From Bacillota bacterium (GTDB lineage: Bacteria; Bacillota; Clostridia; Acetivibrionales; DTU013), in the NCBI GenBank assembly GCA_023418915.1, contig JAEZYU010000061.1:190725-254724 (forward strand): a stretch of DNA of 64,000 nucleotides, given 5' to 3'. Within the stretch, counting starts at the first letter, position 1, and each line of letters opens with the position of its first letter. Under the pieces are notes generated by a model that was given only the letters and a program-made list of their open reading frames with translations, searched no databases and was not told the origin of the DNA. Made by a program: the position numbers and the translations under genes. Of the stretch, positions 62,565-64,000 are shown piece by piece.

Positions 62565-62592
62565 GGGGAAAGCATAAAGCTTTCCCCTTATT
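62565..62592 (+). terminator. Rho-independent terminator after SLH gene
   Basis: Stem GGGGAAAGC / GCTTTCCCC with a 5-nt loop, followed by TTATTCTT. It lies 25 bp past the stop. Confidence 0.9.
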
Positions 62593-62626
62593 CTTCGCCT
62601 TGATTCTTTGCCTTAATAATTTGTGC

Positions 62627-63790
62627 TTATTGTCTCGCATCAATTCTGTTCTGCAATAATTCAGATGATATCAGCATTATTAATATACATACCATTAAAT
62701 AAAATGGAAACAGCCTTATTCCAACAAATGATGCAAGCTGTCCAAACAGAGGTGACGCAACCGTACCCCCTATGTATGCAATTGCCATTTCAAGGCCCAC
62801 GACTGCCTGCGATACATCCTTTCCAAACCTGTTTGGCGTTTCATGAAGCATTGCGGGGAAAACGGGAGCTGTCCCAAGACCGATCATTATGATTCCGGAA
62901 ACAGCGAAGGCTGCCGGCAGCGGCAGTATAATCAGCAAAGCTCCTGTCGCACATAAGAGCTGACCCCATCGTATCAGATCTGAGCTTTTTACCTTTATTG
63001 AAGCAAATCCAGATACTAATCTGCCGACAGTGATCCCGCCATAAAAGCATGACGCTACGGTGGCTGCATCGGCTGCAGAAAATCCGTGATAAGTCGCAAG
63101 GTAGCTGCTGCACCACAGTCCGGTCGTGGACTCGGTAGCACTGAAAAATATAAACCCAATCATCGCAAGCTTTGCATGAGGAAGTCTGAGCGCTTCCCGG
63201 TTTGTGATATATCTGGCGTACTTATTCTCAGTCGTACTGGTGCCTATACCATTCCTCCATAGCCTCAATGTGGAAAAGAGGATCACACACAGCAACGCCT
63301 GCATGATCGCCACGGTCAGATAACCCGCTCTCCAGCCGTTCTGAGCCGCAATGTGATATGCCATTATCATCGGCCCTACAGTCGCACCGATTCCCCAAAA
63401 ACAGTGGAGCCAGTTCATATGTTTTGATTTGTAGTGCAGCGCTATAAAATTATTCAAGCTGGCATCTACACTTCCGGCTCCAAGCCCAAGCGGGACCGCC
63501 AGGAGAAACATGACCCAGACAGATGGAGCAAAAGAAAAACCAAAAAGGGCGAATGCGGTCATAGCCACACTTACCGCAGTCACCTTCCCGGTTTTAAACC
63601 GCATTATTATTTTGTTAGAATACAAGCTTGATACTATAGTTCCTGCACTAATAGTCATTGCAAGATAGCCTGCCGTCGAAACAGGTGCATCAAGTCCTGC
63701 CCGCATTGCGGGCCAGGCGCTCCCGAGAAGCGAATCCGGGAGCCCCAGGCTTATAAAAGCCGCATATATTATGATCAATAAGGCTGTCAT
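62627..63790 (-). CDS. MFS transporter (FucP/YbjJ-like)
   Basis: 387 residues with about 12 membrane helices in two six-helix halves; LYSNKIIMRFKTGKVTA is the inter-helix loop 2-3 motif, and GAGSVDASLNNFIALHY matches the sugar:cation symporter-like FucP/GlcP group. The substrate cannot be assigned. AAGGA lies six bases before the ATG. The gene begins 22 bp after the malic-enzyme stop, on the same strand. Confidence 0.88.
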   Translation of the reverse strand: MTALLIIIYAAFISLGLPDSLLGSAWPAMRAGLDAPVSTAGYLAMTISAGTIVSSLYSNKIIMRFKTGKVTAVSVAMTAFALFGFSFAPSVWVMFLLAVPLGLGAGSVDASLNNFIALHYKSKHMNWLHCFWGIGATVGPMIMAYHIAAQNGWRAGYLTVAIMQALLCVILFSTLRLWRNGIGTSTTENKYARYITNREALRLPHAKLAMIGFIFFSATESTTGLWCSSYLATYHGFSAADAATVASCFYGGITVGRLVSGFASIKVKSSDLIRWGQLLCATGALLIILPLPAAFAVSGIIMIGLGTAPVFPAMLHETPNRFGKDVSQAVVGLEMAIAYIGGTVASPLFGQLASFVGIRLFPFYLMVCILIMLISSELLQNRIDARQ

Positions 63791-63812
63791 AGTAAGTCCT
63801 TTACGAGTCCCC

Positions 63813-64000
63813 TTACCTGCTTACCCCAGATTTCACTGCCGCTTCCGCCACAGCTTTTGCGACCGCCTTTCCAACTCTGGGGTCAAACGGTGCCGGAATT
63901 ACATATTCCGAACTCAATTCTTCATCAGAGATCAGTTCTGCTATGGCTCTTGCCGCAGCGATCTTCATCTCATCATTGATATCACTTGCTCTTACATCCA
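63813..64000 (-). CDS. NAD-dependent malic enzyme, C-terminal end (partial)
   Basis: The last ~62 residues before the stop read DVRASDINDEMKIAAARAIAELISDEEL...EYVIPAPFDPRVGKAVAKAVAEAAVKSGVSR. This matches the C-terminal end of bacterial NAD(P)-dependent malic enzymes (SDINDEMKIAAA...IPxPFDxRV). The start lies beyond the window. Malate to pyruvate and CO2. Confidence 0.85.
   Translation of the reverse strand, partial: DVRASDINDEMKIAAARAIAELISDEELSSEYVIPAPFDPRVGKAVAKAVAEAAVKSGVSR

Overview
The window looks like a chromosomal segment of a strictly anaerobic, low-to-moderate GC Bacillota in the class Clostridia. This rests on strong AGGAGG-type ribosome binding sites, frequent TTG/GTG starts, an SLH-domain surface protein, a YjfB-family protein, the long form of HPF, CymR/Rrf2, PadR-DUF1700 and VanR/VanS-like regulators, and a rich set of plant-polysaccharide glycosidases. 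I see no rRNA, tRNA, CRISPR array, prophage or intact insertion sequence. The genes at both ends are cut by the window edge.

Layout. 0-5.3 kb: two zinc-ribbon membrane proteins around a PcrA/UvrD helicase that has an unusual insertion. 5.6-8 kb: a thiol-redox module (YruB-type glutaredoxin diverging from ccdA plus a TlpA/ResA-like thioredoxin). Its intergenic region carries two CsoR-type palindromes, and a CsoR-family repressor that lacks the copper-ligand histidine lies next to it. 8-11.7 kb: a TIM-barrel protein and a znuA-znuC-znuB zinc ABC transporter behind a Fur/Zur-like palindrome. 11.8-20.7 kb: an orphan sugar-binding protein, a flavin amine oxidase, a YjfB protein, transketolase, acyl-ACP thioesterase, a lipoprotein and a Fur/Zur regulator. 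21.8-25 kb: a sulfur cluster, cysK, metY and cymR-like rrf2. MetA with the acetyl-specifying Glu111 lies at 49 kb and supplies the O-acetylhomoserine that MetY uses. 25-36 kb: SDR, ThuA-like protein, aldo/keto reductase, phosphatase, GH1, a two-component system, dihydrolipoyl dehydrogenase and HPF. 37-43 kb and 51-56 kb: GH31, GH94, GH127 and GH3 with AraC regulators. With the GH1 enzyme they form an intracellular set for hemicellulose oligosaccharides (xyloglucan or arabinoxylan type). 44-49 kb: PIG-L deacetylase, two SDRs, and PadR plus a DUF1700/DUF4097 protein. 56-64 kb: a DUF559-like nuclease, AraC, agmatinase, an SLH surface protein, an MFS transporter and the end of malic enzyme.

The most unusual material is in the non-coding DNA. 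Three copies of a 118-bp element with roughly 25-bp terminal inverted repeats occur, and two of them bracket the DUF559-like nuclease gene. A separate 70-bp two-hairpin repeat shows compensatory changes. A DnaA-box cluster lies between hpf and a zinc-ribbon gene. Many intergenic gaps carry their own private minisatellite (units of 19 to 38 bp), the longest being 12 units of 19 bp. Gene decay is visible in a truncated yjbQ and a frameshifted gntR.
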